From contig NZ_RKLQ01000001.1 in assembly GCF_019599405.1 (NCBI RefSeq), forward strand, positions 372,001 to 436,000: a DNA stretch of 64,000 bases, read 5' to 3'. Source of the stretch: Haloarcula salinisoli (GTDB lineage: Archaea; Halobacteriota; Halobacteria; Halobacteriales; Haloarculaceae). Every line of letters starts with the position of its first letter. Within the stretch, counting starts at the first letter, position 1. The notes under the pieces were generated by a model. It was not told where the DNA came from. It ran no database searches and saw only the letters and a program-made list of their open reading frames with translations. Made by a program: the position numbers and the translations under genes. Below are positions 1-8,212 of the stretch, one piece after another.

Positions 1-487
1 CCAGCGAAACGTCGAGACGCTCGAACGGATGTTGAACGAGACGTTCTCGCTGGTGTACCAGAACGACTCGTACTCGCATATCGAACTCGACGGGGAGTAC
101 CAGCTGACGGTGTACCAGAAGGACGGCGACCCGCTGGAGCCCGAACAGCTCTCGGGCGGTGAGCGGGCGCTGTTCAACCTCAGTCTGCGCTGTGCCATCT
201 ACCGGCTGCTGGCGGAGGGTATCGAGGGAGCCGCGCCGATGCCGCCGCTCATCCTCGACGAGCCGACGGTGTTCCTGGACTCGGGCCACGTCACGCAGCT
301 GCTCGACCTCGTGGCGTACATGCGCGACGAGGTCGGCGTCGCCCAGATTCTGGTCGTCAGCCACGACGAGGAGCTCGTCGGTGCGGCCGACGACCTCGTC
401 CGGGTCGAGAAGTCCGCGACGACGAACCGTTCGCACGTCTCCCGCGTCGAGCGCATCGAGGAGACGGTCGCCGAGCTGGCCGACTAA
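1..487 (+). CDS. rad50: Rad50 DNA repair ATPase, C-terminal part (5' end outside window)
   Basis: Partial gene; codons are in frame from base 2. This is the C-terminal ATPase lobe of Rad50, the SMC-like partner of Mre11 in double-strand-break repair. Visible in order are the ABC signature [14 protein letters not shown], Walker B with D-loop ([14 protein letters not shown]) and the H-loop VVSHDEEL. These residues complete the composite nucleotide site formed when two Rad50 heads dimerise. The coiled coil, zinc hook and N-terminal Walker A lie upstream of the window. The stop codon overlaps by 4 bp the stop of a convergent gene. Mre11 would be expected upstream (inference from haloarchaeal gene order). 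Confidence 0.95.
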   Translation, partial: QRNVETLERMLNETFSLVYQNDSYSHIELDGEYQLTVYQKDGDPLEPEQLSGGERALFNLSLRCAIYRLLAEGIEGAAPMPPLILDEPTVFLDSGHVTQLLDLVAYMRDEVGVAQILVVSHDEELVGAADDLVRVEKSATTNRSHVSRVERIEETVAELAD

Positions 488-906
488 TCGGTGAGGAACT
501 CGACGGCGTCGCTCGCTGTTTCTGTGGTATCGTAGCCGCGCTGGCCGAACACGTCCGCTTCGTCCACCAGTCCCGCGGCGCGAAACTCCCCGAGCAGGCC
601 GTGGAGGTCGCTCTCACAGAGGTCGTAGCTATCCAGCAGGTCGTGGACCGATAGCGGGCCCCGGCGGTCGAGTTCGACCAGCAGCCCCAGCGCCCGGTCG
701 TCGTGGGCGGCGGTGAGGGCCGTCCGGACGGCCTCGGGGACGGCGCTCGCGGCGGTCACGAGCGGGGACTCGCCGTCGACCGGTTCGATGGCCTCGTTGG
801 CGACGTGTTTCTCGGTCCCCGTCTCCGGGTCCCGTACCAGGCTCGACTCGCCCGACTGCTTCAGCAGGACGTAGTGGGTGCCCGACTCGTCGCGGACGGT
901 GCGCAT
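484..906 (-). CDS. Small winged-helix-like halophile protein (DUF7346-like)
   Basis: A 140-residue protein of unknown function. Residues 1-45 look like a beta-rich segment ([17 protein letters not shown]). Residues 70-130 fit a winged helix: a helical pair around [20 protein letters not shown], then a recognition-helix-like stretch and a GLVDE wing. The composition is acidic, as in cytoplasmic halophile proteins. It is convergent with rad50, with a 4 bp stop overlap. The same small genes sit between rad50 and polB in other haloarchaea as far as I recall, where this one is named DUF7346; that assignment is from memory. A regulatory or repair-accessory role is only inference. Confidence 0.8.
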   Translation of the reverse strand: MRTVRDESGTHYVLLKQSGESSLVRDPETGTEKHVANEAIEPVDGESPLVTAASAVPEAVRTALTAAHDDRALGLLVELDRRGPLSVHDLLDSYDLCESDLHGLLGEFRAAGLVDEADVFGQRGYDTTETASDAVEFLTD

Positions 907-930
907 ACCCGCAGTTGCCGACGGGGCTGG

Positions 931-1314
931 TTAGCCGTTGTGGTCCGCGGGGTCGCCGTCGGCGTCGGTCGCGTCGCTCTCCTCGTCGCTGTCGCGCTCG
1001 GTCACGAACTGGCGGTACCGGAACAGTCCGTACGCGGCCATAATCGCGCCGACGACTGTCACGCGGATACCGAGGTCGACCTGCCCCTCGAAGTAGGCCA
1101 GCATTGGCCCGACAGAGAGCGCCAGTAGGGCGATATTGAACACGACGACGAGCTTCCAGAACAGTGCGGTCACCTCGGTGTTTGCGGCGCCCTCCGGTGG
1201 GTCCGGGGCCTCCGGGACGTCGGGGCCGAGGCTCGACGGGTCGAACTCGTCCGGTTCGTAGGGGCTCTTCTCGGAGAGGACGCCTTCGCCGTCCTCGTCT
1301 GGACCGTCAAGCAC
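931..1314 (-). CDS. Small membrane protein with acidic tails (DUF7322-like)
   Basis: A 127-residue protein with two hydrophobic segments: about residues 50-75 (FWKLVVVFNIALLALSVG) and 80-100 (GIRVTVVGAIMAAYGLF). A proline- and acid-rich N-terminal tail of about 45 residues and an Asp/Glu-rich C-terminal tail flank them, so it is probably a hairpin in the membrane with cytoplasmic tails. It lies 24 bp from the next co-oriented gene, suggesting one transcript. No catalytic motif is visible. The family occurs beside rad50 and polB in haloarchaea (recalled, not searched). Function unknown. Confidence 0.8.
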   Translation of the reverse strand: MLDGPDEDGEGVLSEKSPYEPDEFDPSSLGPDVPEAPDPPEGAANTEVTALFWKLVVVFNIALLALSVGPMLAYFEGQVDLGIRVTVVGAIMAAYGLFRYRQFVTERDSDEESDATDADGDPADHNG

Positions 1315-1346
1315 GACCGGACAGTCGGCCGCGGTAGATAAAAGTC

Positions 1347-1538
1347 TCAGGCCTGGTCACTGAGTGCGACAGTCGTGTCGGTCTGCACCCACGCGAGCGG
1401 ATTCTGGGCGTCGTAGAACACTGTCCCCTCCTCGGTCTCGTAGGTCTCGGTCGTCTGCACTGCCTCGGGGAGCGCAGGGTCCGACCGGAGCTCGTTTGCC
1501 CTATCCGACTCGCCGTCCGGAGATGCGCGGTGCGACAT
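1347..1538 (-). CDS. Small acidic protein of unknown function (DUF7331-like)
   Basis: A 63-residue protein starting MSHRASPDGESDRA. A GTG at 1562 in the same frame would add eight residues. I prefer the ATG at 1538 because a TATATG-type box (about 1572-1579) and CTAAAG (1563-1568) lie just upstream on this strand. The C-terminal half has a predicted beta pattern (TYETEEGTVFYDAQNPLAWVQ), which may be a small fold. No cysteines or catalytic signature. It is divergent from polB, and the shared intergenic region holds an inverted repeat. Confidence 0.6.
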   Translation of the reverse strand: MSHRASPDGESDRANELRSDPALPEAVQTTETYETEEGTVFYDAQNPLAWVQTDTTVALSDQA

Positions 1539-1575
1539 TGGGGTCGTCTCTGGGTATGACACTCTTTAGCATATA

Positions 1576-1594
1576 CTTTGTGCCTGTGACAAAG
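1576..1594. promoter_or_regulatory. Inverted repeat between divergent genes upstream of polB
   Basis: CTTTGT and ACAAAG are separated by 7 bp between the leftward small gene and polB. The dyad sits beside the leftward TATA-like element and about 40 bp before the polB TATA box. It could be an operator serving both promoters; a protein ligand cannot be named. Confidence 0.3.
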
Positions 1595-1630
1595 ATGTAC
1601 GCTACCGGGGGAGACCGCCGACCGCCGACG

Positions 1631-1638
1631 TTTTTATG
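1631..1638 (+). promoter_or_regulatory. TATA box of polB (leaderless transcript)
   Basis: TTTTTATG is centred about 26 bp upstream of the ATG at 1660. That spacing is typical of haloarchaeal leaderless mRNAs. It argues for 1660 as the polB start rather than the in-frame ATG at 1636, which lies inside the box itself. Confidence 0.6.
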
Positions 1639-1659
1639 TATCGTCTCGAAGGACGGGCA

Positions 1660-4600
1660 ATGAGTGAGGAGAGTCAAAGCGCCCTCGGGGACTTCGGATC
1701 GGACGGGGGCGACGACCGGCCGGCGGCGGAGGCCGCGGCCATCGCGGGCAACGGCGACGGGGACGCGAGCGTCGTCGACATCGACGAGCGCCAGTTTCCC
1801 GACGTCGAGGAGACCGTCGAGTTCGTGGTCACGCAGGTCGACTACACGGTCGAGGGACGGGGCGACGACGAGTTTCCGGTCGTCCACGTCTTCGGCCGGA
1901 CCGAGGACAACGAGGCGGTCCACGCGCGTGTCTACGAGTTCAAGCCGTACTTCTACGCGCCGACCAGCAGCGTCAGCGAGGACCGACTCCGCCAGTACGA
2001 CAGCATTACCGGCTGGGAAGAGACAGACAGGGCGGGCGAGCTCTTCGAGTCGATTCGGGGCGAGCGCCTGACCAAGATATTCGGCCAGACCCCCCGCGAT
2101 GTCGGGCAGATGCGGGACGACTTCGACCACTACGAGGCCGACATTCTCTTCCCAAACCGGCTACTCATCGACAAAGACATCACCTCCGGGGTCAGGGTGC
2201 CGGCCCGCGAGCTCGACGACGGCAGCCTGAAAGTCCACCACGAGGAAATCGCACCGGTCGACGCAAGTGCCGCTCCACGGGTCAACACCTTCGACATCGA
2301 GGTCGACGACCGCCACGGCTTCCCGGAGGACGGCGAACAGACTATCGTCTGTCTCACCTCGCACGACTCCTACACCGACGAGTACGTCGTCTGGCTCTAC
2401 GAGTCACCCGACGGCATCGAGGGGCCCGAGGCGCTGGCTGGCTACGACCCCATCCGCGAGGACGCCGACTTCGAGGCCGACGTCCGCATCTTCGAGGAAG
2501 AGGCGGCGATGCTCGACGCCTTCATCGAGTACATCGAACAGACCGACCCGGACGTGCTGACGGGCTGGAACTTCGACGACTTCGACGCCCCGTACTTGCT
2601 CGACCGCATCGAGGAACTCCAGAGCTACGACCACGACTACGACCTGAACATCGACCGCTTATCGAGAGTCGACGAGGTGTGGCGCAGCGACTGGCAGGGC
2701 CCCGACATCAAAGGCCGCGTCGTCTTCGACCTGCTGTACGCCTACAAGCGCACGCAGTTCACCGAACTGGAGTCCTACCGGCTCGACGCCGTCGGTGAAC
2801 AGGAACTGGGCGTCGGGAAGGAACGTTACACCGGTGACATCGGCGATCTCTGGGAGCAAGAGCCCGAGCGCCTGCTGGAGTACAACCTCCGGGACGTGGA
2901 ACTGTGTGTCGAACTCGACCGCGAGCAGGACATCATCGACTTCTGGGACGAGGTCCGCACCTTCGTGGGCTGTAAACTGGAGGACGCGACCACGCCGGGC
3001 GACGCCGTCGACATGTACGTCCTGCACAAGCTCTACGGCGAATACGCGCTTCCCTCCAAGGGCCAACAGGAGAGTGAGGACTACGAGGGCGGGGCCGTCT
3101 TCGACCCCATCACGGGTGTGCGCGAGAACGTCACCGTGCTGGACCTGAAGTCGCTCTATCCGATGTGCATGGTGACGACCAACGCCTCACCGGAGACGAA
3201 GGTCGACCCCGATACCTACGACGGCGAGACGTTCCGCGCCCCCAACGGGACCCACTTCCGGAAGGAACCGGACGGCGTCATCAGGGAGATGGTCGACGAG
3301 CTGTTGACCGAGCGCGAGGAGAAGAAGGAACTGCGCAACAGCCACAGCCCCGACGACCCCGACTACGAGCGGTTCGACCGCCAGCAAGCGGCGGTGAAGG
3401 TGATAATGAACTGCTTCACGCCTGACACCGACGTGTTGACGCCCGGCGGCGTGCGGAACATCCGTGACCTTGAGGTCGGTGACGAGGTGTATTCGCTCGA
3501 CCCGGAGACGGAGACGATGGAAGTCAAGCCGGTCGTCGAGACACAGGCGTACCCCGAGTATCGAGGTGAGCTCGTCGACATCGAGACGAGCAAGATGGAC
3601 TTCCGGGTGACGCCGAACCACCGGATGCTCGTCCGGAAGAACGAGACGAACGGCATCACCGAAGACGAGTATTCCTTTGTCGAAGCCGGCGATCTCGACG
3701 ATGCGACGAACTACGAACTGCCTCACGACTGGGAGGGCCCCGATGGCGACCCAGTCGAGACGGTCGACCTGACCGAGCACGTCGACGAGTACGAGGTCTG
3801 GGTCAGGCCGTCGGTCCACGGCCACACGTTCGCCGCCGAACTCGGCTACTACCCCGACAAAGTCTTGAAAAACGACATCGGACAGGAGGGGTACGTGTTC
3901 GGTCCCGAGGAGTTCGAAGAGCACCGGGAGTACATTGAGGAAGTCGCGGAAACGACGTTCGTCCACGCCGAGTCCGGCCGGAAGTGGATTCCGCGAACGT
4001 ACGACGGCGACGACTTCCTCGACCTGTTGGCGTGGTACGTCACCGAGGGCAACGTCTACACATCCGAGACCAAGCAGTTCGGCGAGAAGACTCGCGGGTC
4101 GGCGACGATGATACAGATTGCACAGGATGCCGTTGCAGATGGTGGTGTGGGCCACCACGAGGGTATCGGCGAGCTCCTCGACCGGATGGGCTTCGACTAC
4201 TACGTCGACGACCGAAGCTACCAGTTCACATCGAAACTGCTCGGTGACCTGCTGGAGAGCTTGGCCGGTGCCGGTAGTTTCAGCAAGCGGATTCCACAGT
4301 TCGTCTTCGAGGCAAGCGAGCGGCAGAAACGACGGTTCCTCGACACGCTCGTCGACGGTGACGGCGACCGTCAGAAGGGGTCGTGGCGGTACTCCACCGC
4401 AAGCGACCGATTGCGTGACGATGTGCTTCGACTGTGTACGCACCTTGGGCTGACGGCGAACTACAAGCAGGACAGTGGTGCATGGCGTATCTACGTCACC
4501 GAGGATAGCAAGAACACGCTTCGGATGCATCGCAGCGGGTCAACCAGTTCCGCCGAGGACGGCGTCTACTGTGTCACCGTCGAGGACAATCACACGCTCA

Positions 4601-5688
4601 TGGCCGGACGGAACGGCAAATTCCAGTTCGTCGGTCAGTCACTCTACGGCGTTCTTGGGTGGGACCGGTTCCGTCTCTACGACAAGGAGATGGGCGCGGC
4701 GGTCACGGCCACCGGCCGAGAGGTCATCGACTACACCGACGAAGTCGTCGAAAACGAAGGGTACGAGGTCGTGTACGGAGATACAGACTCCGTCATGCTC
4801 CAGCTCGGCGACGTCGGCCCCGACGACCTCGAGGGCGAGGCCGAAGTCACCGACGAGATGCGCGAGAAACATCCCGAGATGGGGGACGACGAACTCGAAC
4901 TCGTCGCGGCGACCATCCAGAAGGGGTTCGAACTCGAAGACACCATCAACGACTCCTACGACGAGTTCGCGCTCGAAGAGTTGAACGCGCAGTTCCACCG
5001 TTTCGAAATCGAGTTCGAGAAGCTCTACCGGCGGTTCTTCCAGGCGGGCAAGAAGAAACGCTACGCGGGCCACATCGTCTGGAAGGAGGGCAAACACGTC
5101 GACAGTATCGACATCACCGGCTTCGAGTACCAGCGCTCGGATATCGCGCCCATCACGAAGCGGGTCCAGAAGGAAGTCATCGACCGCATCGTCCACGGGG
5201 AGGACGCCGACAGCATCAAGAGCTACGTCGGCGATGTCATCGAGGACTACCAGGCGGGCAACGTCGACTACGACGACGTGGGTATCCCGGGCGGTATCGG
5301 CAAGAAGCTGGACAACTACGACACCGATACGGCACAGGTCCGGGGCGCGAAGTACGCGAACCTGCTGCTGGGAACGAACTTCAAGAGCGGGTCGAAACCC
5401 AAGCGGCTCTATCTCGACCGCGTCCACGCCGACTTCTGGGACCGGGTCGAGGCCGAGGAGGGCCTTGACGCCTCGACCGACCCGCTGTACGGCGAGTTCA
5501 GGCGGGACCCCGACGTCATCTGCTTCGAGTACGCCGACCAGATTCCCGAGGAGTTCGAGGTCGACTGGGACAAGATGCTCGACAAGACGCTCAAAGGACC
5601 CATCGCGCGGATTCTGGAGGCGCTGGACATCTCCTGGGACGAGGTCAAATCCGGCCAGGAACAGACCGGGCTCGGCAGTTTCATGTAA
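1660..5688 (+). CDS. polB1: Family B DNA polymerase PolB1, interrupted by an intein
   Basis: Replicative family B DNA polymerase precursor of 1342 residues, about 933 once the intein is removed. The exonuclease I motif FDIEV lies near residue 211. Polymerase motif A (DLKSLYP) is near 495. Motif B is split as KVIMN|SLYG by the intein at residues 585-993. Motif C (YGDTDS) is near 1039 and is uninterrupted. The N-terminal 30 residues are Gly/Asp-rich and probably flexible. Start 1660 is chosen from the TATA spacing. A T-run at 5707-5711 after the stop is a plausible terminator. The gene sits between the rad50 group and sufC, an order I recall from other haloarchaea. Confidence 0.97.
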   Translation: MSEESQSALGDFGSDGGDDRPAAEAAAIAGNGDGDASVVDIDERQFPDVEETVEFVVTQVDYTVEGRGDDEFPVVHVFGRTEDNEAVHARVYEFKPYFYAPTSSVSEDRLRQYDSITGWEETDRAGELFESIRGERLTKIFGQTPRDVGQMRDDFDHYEADILFPNRLLIDKDITSGVRVPARELDDGSLKVHHEEIAPVDASAAPRVNTFDIEVDDRHGFPEDGEQTIVCLTSHDSYTDEYVVWLYESPDGIEGPEALAGYDPIREDADFEADVRIFEEEAAMLDAFIEYIEQTDPDVLTGWNFDDFDAPYLLDRIEELQSYDHDYDLNIDRLSRVDEVWRSDWQGPDIKGRVVFDLLYAYKRTQFTELESYRLDAVGEQELGVGKERYTGDIGDLWEQEPERLLEYNLRDVELCVELDREQDIIDFWDEVRTFVGCKLEDATTPGDAVDMYVLHKLYGEYALPSKGQQESEDYEGGAVFDPITGVRENVTVLDLKSLYPMCMVTTNASPETKVDPDTYDGETFRAPNGTHFRKEPDGVIREMVDELLTEREEKKELRNSHSPDDPDYERFDRQQAAVKVIMNCFTPDTDVLTPGGVRNIRDLEVGDEVYSLDPETETMEVKPVVETQAYPEYRGELVDIETSKMDFRVTPNHRMLVRKNETNGITEDEYSFVEAGDLDDATNYELPHDWEGPDGDPVETVDLTEHVDEYEVWVRPSVHGHTFAAELGYYPDKVLKNDIGQEGYVFGPEEFEEHREYIEEVAETTFVHAESGRKWIPRTYDGDDFLDLLAWYVTEGNVYTSETKQFGEKTRGSATMIQIAQDAVADGGVGHHEGIGELLDRMGFDYYVDDRSYQFTSKLLGDLLESLAGAGSFSKRIPQFVFEASERQKRRFLDTLVDGDGDRQKGSWRYSTASDRLRDDVLRLCTHLGLTANYKQDSGAWRIYVTEDSKNTLRMHRSGSTSSAEDGVYCVTVEDNHTLMAGRNGKFQFVGQSLYGVLGWDRFRLYDKEMGAAVTATGREVIDYTDEVVENEGYEVVYGDTDSVMLQLGDVGPDDLEGEAEVTDEMREKHPEMGDDELELVAATIQKGFELEDTINDSYDEFALEELNAQFHRFEIEFEKLYRRFFQAGKKKRYAGHIVWKEGKHVDSIDITGFEYQRSDIAPITKRVQKEVIDRIVHGEDADSIKSYVGDVIEDYQAGNVDYDDVGIPGGIGKKLDNYDTDTAQVRGAKYANLLLGTNFKSGSKPKRLYLDRVHADFWDRVEAEEGLDASTDPLYGEFRRDPDVICFEYADQIPEEFEVDWDKMLDKTLKGPIARILEALDISWDEVKSGQEQTGLGSFM
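3412..4638 (+). mobile_element. Intein with LAGLIDADG-type endonuclease in polB, inserted at motif B
   Basis: A 409-residue in-frame protein intron starting at Cys (CFTPDTDVLTPGG) and ending FQFVGQ before extein Ser. Removing it restores the polymerase motif B sequence IMN|SLYG, the site often called pol-b. Splicing block B is visible as VTPNHRM, block F as VYCVTVEDNHTLMAG. The endonuclease region has LLAWYVTEGNV and LVDGDGD, matching the two LAGLIDADG motifs with Glu and Asp as the likely metal ligands. The C-terminal residue is Gln and the penultimate one Gly, instead of the usual His-Asn. Boundaries follow from the extein alignment. Confidence 0.92.
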
Positions 5689-5778
5689 CCCCCGTTCCGC
5701 GGCCGGTTTTTCGCCAGAGAAATATTGTTTCCGAATCCCGAAATCGAGTTCGCAGCAATGCGAAAGCTTGATGGGGCA

Positions 5779-5792
5779 AAACAACCTTGTTT
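5779..5792. promoter_or_regulatory. Short dyad in the suf promoter region
   Basis: AAACAA-CC-TTGTTT, a 6 bp-arm dyad ending 19 bp before the sufC ATG. This is where a TATA/BRE would lie for a leaderless transcript, so a bound protein could block the promoter. Iron or sulfur control of sufCBD would make sense but is inference. Confidence 0.3.
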
Positions 5793-5811
5793 CGGTTGAC
5801 CTAAGACTACT

Positions 5812-6744
5812 ATGGCAGTACTCGAAATCAACAATCTACACGCGGAAGTTGCAGAGGAAGGCGGTGAGACAATCCTTCGCGGTGTCAATCTCGAAGTGGA
5901 GTCCGGCGAAATCCACGCCCTGATGGGCCCGAACGGCTCGGGCAAGTCCACGACGGCGAAGGTCATCGCGGGCCACCCGGCCTACGAGGTCACCGACGGT
6001 GAGGTCCTCATCCACCTCGAAGACGACGAGTTCGGCGAGGACTTCGAGATTCCCGAGGACCTGCGGACGTGGGACCTGCTTGACCTCGAACCCAACGAGC
6101 GCGCCGCCCTTGGCGTGTTCCTCGGGTTCCAGTACCCCGCCGAAATCGAAGGCGTGACCATGGTCAACTTCCTCCGGACGGCGCTCAACGCCAAGCTCGA
6201 AGAGCGCGAGGAGCTGTTCGAGGACGACGAAGAGGAAGAAGCCGAAGCCGAGAGCGAGGACACCAAAGAAGACGCCGCCGGCTACGACACCTCCCCGATG
6301 GAGGGCCCCGCCGACGAGGGCGAAGTCGGTGTCGCCGAGTTCCAGGAGATACTCCAGGAGAAGATGGAGCAGCTGGACATGGACGAGAAGTTCGCCTCCC
6401 GATATCTCAACGCCGGCTTCTCCGGCGGCGAGAAGAAACAGAACGAGGTCCTCCAGGCCGCCATCCTCGAGCCCTCCGTCGCCGTGCTCGACGAGATCGA
6501 CTCCGGGCTGGACATCGACCGCCTGCAGGACGTCTCGAACGGCATCAACGCGCTGCGCGACGAGCAGGGTGCCGGCATCCTCCAGATCACCCACTACCAG
6601 CGCATCCTCGACTACGTCGAACCCGACCACGTCCACGTGATGCTCGACGGCCAGATCGCCCAGAGCGGCGGTCCGGAACTCGCCGAGAAGCTCGAAGACG
6701 AGGGGTACGACTGGGTCCGCGAGGAAGCCTACGAGGCCGCATAA
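5812..6744 (+). CDS. sufC: SufC, Fe-S cluster assembly ABC ATPase
   Basis: 310-residue cytoplasmic ATPase that powers the SufBCD scaffold for iron-sulfur cluster assembly. Walker A (GPNGSGKST) is near residue 44, the signature FSGGEKKQNE near 204, Walker B (AVLDEIDSGLDID) near 225, and the H-loop ITHYQR near 263. It is longer than bacterial SufC (about 250) because of a very acidic stretch at roughly residues 125-165, rich in Glu and Asp. The insert lies before the signature helix and is presumably a surface loop adapted to high salt. It is first gene of sufC-sufB-sufD, with 35 bp to sufB. Confidence 0.96.
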   Translation: MAVLEINNLHAEVAEEGGETILRGVNLEVESGEIHALMGPNGSGKSTTAKVIAGHPAYEVTDGEVLIHLEDDEFGEDFEIPEDLRTWDLLDLEPNERAALGVFLGFQYPAEIEGVTMVNFLRTALNAKLEEREELFEDDEEEEAEAESEDTKEDAAGYDTSPMEGPADEGEVGVAEFQEILQEKMEQLDMDEKFASRYLNAGFSGGEKKQNEVLQAAILEPSVAVLDEIDSGLDIDRLQDVSNGINALRDEQGAGILQITHYQRILDYVEPDHVHVMLDGQIAQSGGPELAEKLEDEGYDWVREEAYEAA

Positions 6745-6779
6745 CACCCATACGTCCACACCACTAACCCATACATATC

Positions 6780-8210
6780 ATGAGCTCAGACCAAGACCAC
6801 CTCAAAGAGACCGACACCGAAGCCCGCTTCGAGTTCAAGAAGGAGGAGAACTCCGCCTTCGAGACCGAGAAGGGCCTCACCGAGGAGACTGTGCGAGTCA
6901 TCTCGGAAGACAAAGACGAGCCCGAATGGATGCTCGAGCGCCGCCTGCGCGCGCTCAAGCAGTTCCAGGAGATGCCGATGCCGACTGGCTGGCCCGGAGC
7001 GCCGGACCTCTCGGAAGTCGACATCGCCGACATCGTCCCCTACATCCGCCCCGACATCGAGACGCGTGGCGGCGCCGAAAACTGGGAAGACCTCCCCGAA
7101 GAGATTCAGGACACCTTCGACAAGCTGGGCATCCCGGAAGCCGAGAAGAACGCCCTCTCGGGCGTGGGCGCCCAGTACGAATCGGAGATCGTCTACCAGA
7201 ACATGCAGGAGCGCTGGGAGGAGAAAGGCGTCATCTTCTGTGACATGGACAAGGCCGTCCAGGAGCACGAAGAACTCGTCAAGGAACACTTCATGACGAA
7301 GTGTGTCCCCCCGAGCGACAACAAGTTCGCCGCCCTCCACGGGGCCGTCTGGTCCGGTGGCTCCTTCGTCTACATCCCGGAGGACACCACGGTCAACATG
7401 CCCGTGCAGGCGTACTTCCGCATGAACTCCGAGGGGATGGGCCAGTTCGAGCACACGCTCATCATCGCCGAGGAGAACTCCGAGGTCCACTACATCGAGG
7501 GCTGTTCCGCGCCGAAATACTCCGCCTTCAACCTCCACAGCGGTGGGGTCGAAGTCTTCGTCGGCGAGAACGCCCACGTCCAGTACTCGACCGTGCAGAA
7601 CTGGTCGAAGAACACGTACAACCTCAACACCAAGCGCGCAATCTGTGAGAAAGAGGGGACCATGGAGTGGGTCTCGGGCAGCATGGGCTCGAAAGCCACG
7701 ATGCTGTACCCCTCCACCGTCCTCAAGGGCCCCGGCGCGACGGACAACCACATCACCATCGCCATGGCCGGCGAGGGCCAGGACATCGACACCGGTGCGA
7801 AGGTCTACCACAACGCACCCGACACGAAGTCCACCATCGAATCGAAGTCCATCGCGAAAGACGGCGGCCGCACGAACTACCGCGGCCTGGTCCACATCGC
7901 CGACGGCGCCGAGGACTCCTCGACGTCCGTCGAGTGTGACGCCCTGATGTTCGACAACGACTCCACGTCGGACACGATGCCGTACATGGAGATTCAGGAG
8001 TCGAAAGTCGACGTCGCCCACGAGGCGACCGTCGGCAAGATCGGCGACGAGGACGTCTTCTACCTCCAGTCCCGCGGGCTGGACGACGACGACGCAAAGC
8101 AGATGATCGTCGCCGGCTTCATCGAGCCGATTACGGAGGAGCTGCCGATCGAGTACGCCGTCGAACTGAACCGTCTCATCGAGCTGGAGATGGAGGGGTC
8201 GCTCGGATAA
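6780..8210 (+). CDS. sufB: SufB, Fe-S cluster assembly scaffold
   Basis: 476-residue SufB, the subunit that builds the nascent cluster in the SufBCD complex. The conserved N-terminal helical region includes PEWMLERRLRALKQF. The parallel beta-helix core begins near residue 150, and the family segments VHYIEGCSAPKYS and NLNTKRAICEKEGTMEWVSG are present. The Cys in EGCSAPKYS matches a conserved SufB position. The C-terminal helical part shared with SufD (SRGLDDDDAKQMIVAGFIEP) is intact. It follows sufC closely and is 2 bp from sufD, so the three are one operon. Confidence 0.97.
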   Translation: MSSDQDHLKETDTEARFEFKKEENSAFETEKGLTEETVRVISEDKDEPEWMLERRLRALKQFQEMPMPTGWPGAPDLSEVDIADIVPYIRPDIETRGGAENWEDLPEEIQDTFDKLGIPEAEKNALSGVGAQYESEIVYQNMQERWEEKGVIFCDMDKAVQEHEELVKEHFMTKCVPPSDNKFAALHGAVWSGGSFVYIPEDTTVNMPVQAYFRMNSEGMGQFEHTLIIAEENSEVHYIEGCSAPKYSAFNLHSGGVEVFVGENAHVQYSTVQNWSKNTYNLNTKRAICEKEGTMEWVSGSMGSKATMLYPSTVLKGPGATDNHITIAMAGEGQDIDTGAKVYHNAPDTKSTIESKSIAKDGGRTNYRGLVHIADGAEDSSTSVECDALMFDNDSTSDTMPYMEIQESKVDVAHEATVGKIGDEDVFYLQSRGLDDDDAKQMIVAGFIEPITEELPIEYAVELNRLIELEMEGSLG

Positions 8211-8212
8211 TC

